6,234 nucleotides of DNA from Actinomycetes bacterium (GTDB taxonomy: Bacteria; Actinomycetota; Acidimicrobiia; Acidimicrobiales; Palsa-688). The DNA lies in contig JAJZYO010000129.1 of assembly GCA_021798075.1 (NCBI GenBank), positions 1 through 6,234 on the forward strand, written 5' to 3'. Each line of letters begins with the position of its first letter. Within the stretch, counting starts at the first letter, position 1. The notes beneath the pieces are model-generated. The model saw nothing but the letters and a program-made list of their open reading frames with translations, was not told the origin of the DNA and ran no database searches. Below are positions 4,568 to 6,234 of this stretch, piece by piece. The position numbers were made by a program, and so were the translations under genes.

Positions 4568-4647
4568 ATGACCGAGCCGATGCGCGGCCCGCGCCACCAG
4601 GGCACCCGGAGGCACCGCGCCTTCGTGACCGCCCCGATGCGCGGCCC
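4551..4647 (+). repeat. 57-bp-spaced duplication of the dehydrogenase start region
   Basis: Bases 4551-4590 and 4608-4647 match at 33 of 40 positions with an offset of 57 bases (19 codons). Each copy holds a GGAG/GGAGG ribosome-site-like sequence, a start-type codon about 12-13 bases on (ATG 4568 or GTG 4625), and codons for MRGP. The protein accordingly reads RALMTEPMRGP and then RAFVTAPMRGP. The copies have diverged, so the duplication is not recent. Confidence 0.75.
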
Positions 4648-5581
4648 CGGGTTCGAGAAGCTGAAAGAACTGGCAGACGTCGTCTACGAACCCTGGACCG
4701 AACAGGAGCCGCTCAAGCTCTACGACGGCCCCGCCCTAGCCGAACGCCTGGAAAAAGAGGGTGCCGACATAGCCGTGGTCGAAGCCGACTTCGTGAGCGG
4801 CCCGGTTTGGGATCTCCCCCTCCTCGCTGTAGCCGCGACCCGCGGTGACCCCAACAACGTGGACGTCGCCGGCGCCACCTCCGCCGGCATACCCGTCCTA
4901 CGGACGCCGGCCCGCAACGCCGACGCCGTCGCCGAGCTCGCCCTCGGCGTGGCCATCGTGCTCGCCCGCCATGTCCTGCCGGCAGACCGAGACGTCCGCC
5001 AAAACGAGGTCTTCCGCGACGGCACGATCCCCTACCAGCGGTTCCGGGGCTTCGAACTGGCTGGCCGGCGGGCGGCCGTGATCGGTTACGGGGCAGTCGG
5101 GCGCGCGTTCGCCTGGCGCCTCCGGACGCTCGGCATGGAGGTCGAGACCTACGACCCCTACGTGGCCGAAGCCGGCGACGACATGGAGGCGGCCGTCCGC
5201 GGAGCAGACCTAGCCTCCCTGCACGCGGCCGTGACCCCCGAAACGGCCGGCTTTTTCGGCCGGGAACAGTTTGCCTGGATGCGTCCCGGCTCCCTCTTCC
5301 TCAATACCGCCCGGGCCAAGCTCCACGACATGGACGCCCTGGTGGAGGCGCTCCAGTCGAGGCACCTCGGCGGCGCCGCCCTCGACCACTTCGAGGGGGA
5401 GGTACTGCCCGAGGGCCACCCGCTCGCTTCAATGCCGAACGTCGTGCTCACACCCCACATAGGAGGTGCGACCGCCGAGACCGAGGCGAGGGGGGCACAG
5501 ATGGTAGCCGACGACCTCGAGCTCCTCTTCGCCGGCCAGACCCCGAACTACGTCGTCAACCCGGAGGTCCTCGCGAAATGA
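4568..5581 (+). CDS. D-isomer-specific 2-hydroxyacid dehydrogenase (phosphoglycerate dehydrogenase-like)
   Basis: This family interconverts 2-hydroxyacids and 2-oxoacids with NAD(P). With the ATG at 4568 the protein has 337 residues. The Rossmann domain shows the dinucleotide loop VIGYGAVGRA (171-180) and D197 in ETYDPY, suited to NAD. The catalytic triad can be placed against E. coli SerA (R240, E269, H292): R249 in LNTARA, E278 in HFEGEV and H297 in TPHIGG. The substrate-domain motif is ATRGDPNNVDVAGATSAGIP (90-109), then NADAVAELALG. No C-terminal ACT domain is present, so it is not a full-length regulated SerA. The start is uncertain: GTG 4625 would give 318 residues with the better GGAGG but trim the first strand (RAFVTAP). 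ATG 4505 overlaps the kinase start. The frame is open back to 4091 across the repeat array. It overlaps the aldolase start by ATGA, so the two are cotranslated. The substrate is unknown, probably an acid in the same sugar pathway. Confidence 0.9.
   Translation: MTEPMRGPRHQGTRRHRAFVTAPMRGPGFEKLKELADVVYEPWTEQEPLKLYDGPALAERLEKEGADIAVVEADFVSGPVWDLPLLAVAATRGDPNNVDVAGATSAGIPVLRTPARNADAVAELALGVAIVLARHVLPADRDVRQNEVFRDGTIPYQRFRGFELAGRRAAVIGYGAVGRAFAWRLRTLGMEVETYDPYVAEAGDDMEAAVRGADLASLHAAVTPETAGFFGREQFAWMRPGSLFLNTARAKLHDMDALVEALQSRHLGGAALDHFEGEVLPEGHPLASMPNVVLTPHIGGATAETEARGAQMVADDLELLFAGQTPNYVVNPEVLAK
5563..5568 (+). promoter_or_regulatory. Ribosome binding site of the aldolase inside the dehydrogenase gene
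   Basis: GGAGGT ends nine bases before the aldolase ATG at 5578 and lies inside the last codons of the dehydrogenase (NPEVLAK). It is the strongest ribosome site in the divergent module. Together with the ATGA stop-start overlap it supports coupled translation. Confidence 0.85.
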
Positions 5582-6228
5582 AAAGCGTCGCCGACGCCTA
5601 CGAGGCGGTCCTCGCAACCGCCAAGGAAATGCTGCACAAAGGGCTCGTGGAAGGCACGTCCGGCAATATCTCGGCGCGCCTCGAAGACGGCAACATCGTC
5701 TGCACACCCTCGTCTGTCAGCTACGAGGAAATGGTGATCTCCGACCTCGTCTTGGTCGGCCCGGACGGTACCGTGCTCGAAAAAACCGAGGGCCGGAGCC
5801 CGACCTCGGAGATCCAGTTGCACCTCGCGTGCTACCGGGCGTTCGAGGACGTCGGTTCGGTGATCCACGCCCACCCGGTGTGGGCGACGATGTTCGCCTG
5901 CGCCCACCAGGGCGTCCCCGCCTGTGTCGACGAGCTAGCCATCTACACCGGCGGGGACGTGCGCTGCGCCGAGTACGCCATGTCGGGTTCGCCAGGCGTG
6001 GGTGAAAACGCGGTGAAGGCCCTCGAGGGCCGGGGGGCGGCGCTCCTCGCCAACCACGGCATGGTCGCAGTGGGCCCGACCCCGGAAAAGGCCCTCCACA
6101 TCGTGGCCCTCGTCGAACGCACAGCCCAGATCGCCTGGGGTGCGCGCGCCCTCGGAGGCCCGGTACCCCTGCCACAAAAGGCCAACGACGACCTGGCCGG
6201 GGTCTACCAGCTCATGAGAAACCTCTGA
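5578..6228 (+). CDS. Class II aldolase, L-fuculose-phosphate aldolase-like
   Basis: Zinc-dependent class II aldolases/epimerases of this family cleave a ketose 1-phosphate to dihydroxyacetone phosphate and an aldehyde, or act as pentulose-phosphate 4-epimerases. The 216-residue length matches E. coli FucA (215). Phosphate-site motifs are GTSGNIS (26-32) and TPSSVSYEEM (43-52). The acid/base and zinc residues line up with FucA E73, H92, H94 and H155 at a constant offset of five: E78 in TSEIQLH, H97 and H99 in IHAHPVWAT, and H160 in ANHGMVAVG. All are present, so the enzyme should be active. The frame ends in MRNL at 6228, close to the window end. The ATG overlaps the dehydrogenase stop. FucA-type aldolase activity is favoured over epimerase on length and residue spacing, but the sugar is not determined. 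Confidence 0.93.
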   Translation: MKSVADAYEAVLATAKEMLHKGLVEGTSGNISARLEDGNIVCTPSSVSYEEMVISDLVLVGPDGTVLEKTEGRSPTSEIQLHLACYRAFEDVGSVIHAHPVWATMFACAHQGVPACVDELAIYTGGDVRCAEYAMSGSPGVGENAVKALEGRGAALLANHGMVAVGPTPEKALHIVALVERTAQIAWGARALGGPVPLPQKANDDLAGVYQLMRNL

Positions 6229-6234
6229 GAACCT

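Overview
The window is very GC-rich DNA that reads as an actinobacterium (Actinomycetota). The evidence is the RibF/RpsO/PNPase protein sequences, the conserved ribF-rpsO-pnp order, the GTG start and the strong GC bias at third codon positions. The class cannot be fixed from the sequence; an acidimicrobial or other deep lineage is only a guess. Five complete protein genes and one truncated gene are supported. No tRNA, rRNA, transposase or CRISPR array is seen.

Left part, all on the minus strand: ribF (bifunctional FMN/FAD synthesis, 1425-2411), then rpsO (ribosomal protein S15, 630-887), then the first 126 codons of pnp (PNPase, 1-380, running off the window). This is the familiar housekeeping block, but truB, often found just upstream of ribF in bacteria, is not there. 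A U-tracted terminator and a separate leader hairpin lie between rpsO and pnp. A 12-bp stem lies just past ribF.

Right part, a divergent carbohydrate module: an FGGY-family kinase on the minus strand (2884-4506) and, on the plus strand, a D-2-hydroxyacid dehydrogenase (about 4568-5581) overlapping by ATGA a class II (fuculose-phosphate type) aldolase (5578-6228). Kinase plus zinc aldolase suggests that a ketose or polyol is phosphorylated and then split by retro-aldol cleavage, with the dehydrogenase acting on an acid in the same route. The substrate cannot be read from the sequence, and no transporter or regulator lies in the window.

The most unusual property is the density of short direct repeats. 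The kinase carries nine tandem 21-bp units encoding LSAG(K/N)ER before its phosphate-binding motif, and the only ordinary start codon upstream of that motif lies before the array, so the repeats must be translated if the gene works as annotated. The translation start of the dehydrogenase, including its ribosome-site-like sequence, is duplicated 57 bp apart. Further arrays of 20 to 40 bp units occupy the noncoding gaps. The ribF-kinase gap also holds two inverted repeats, ATGTG-N13-CACAT, 63 bp apart, which look like operators.
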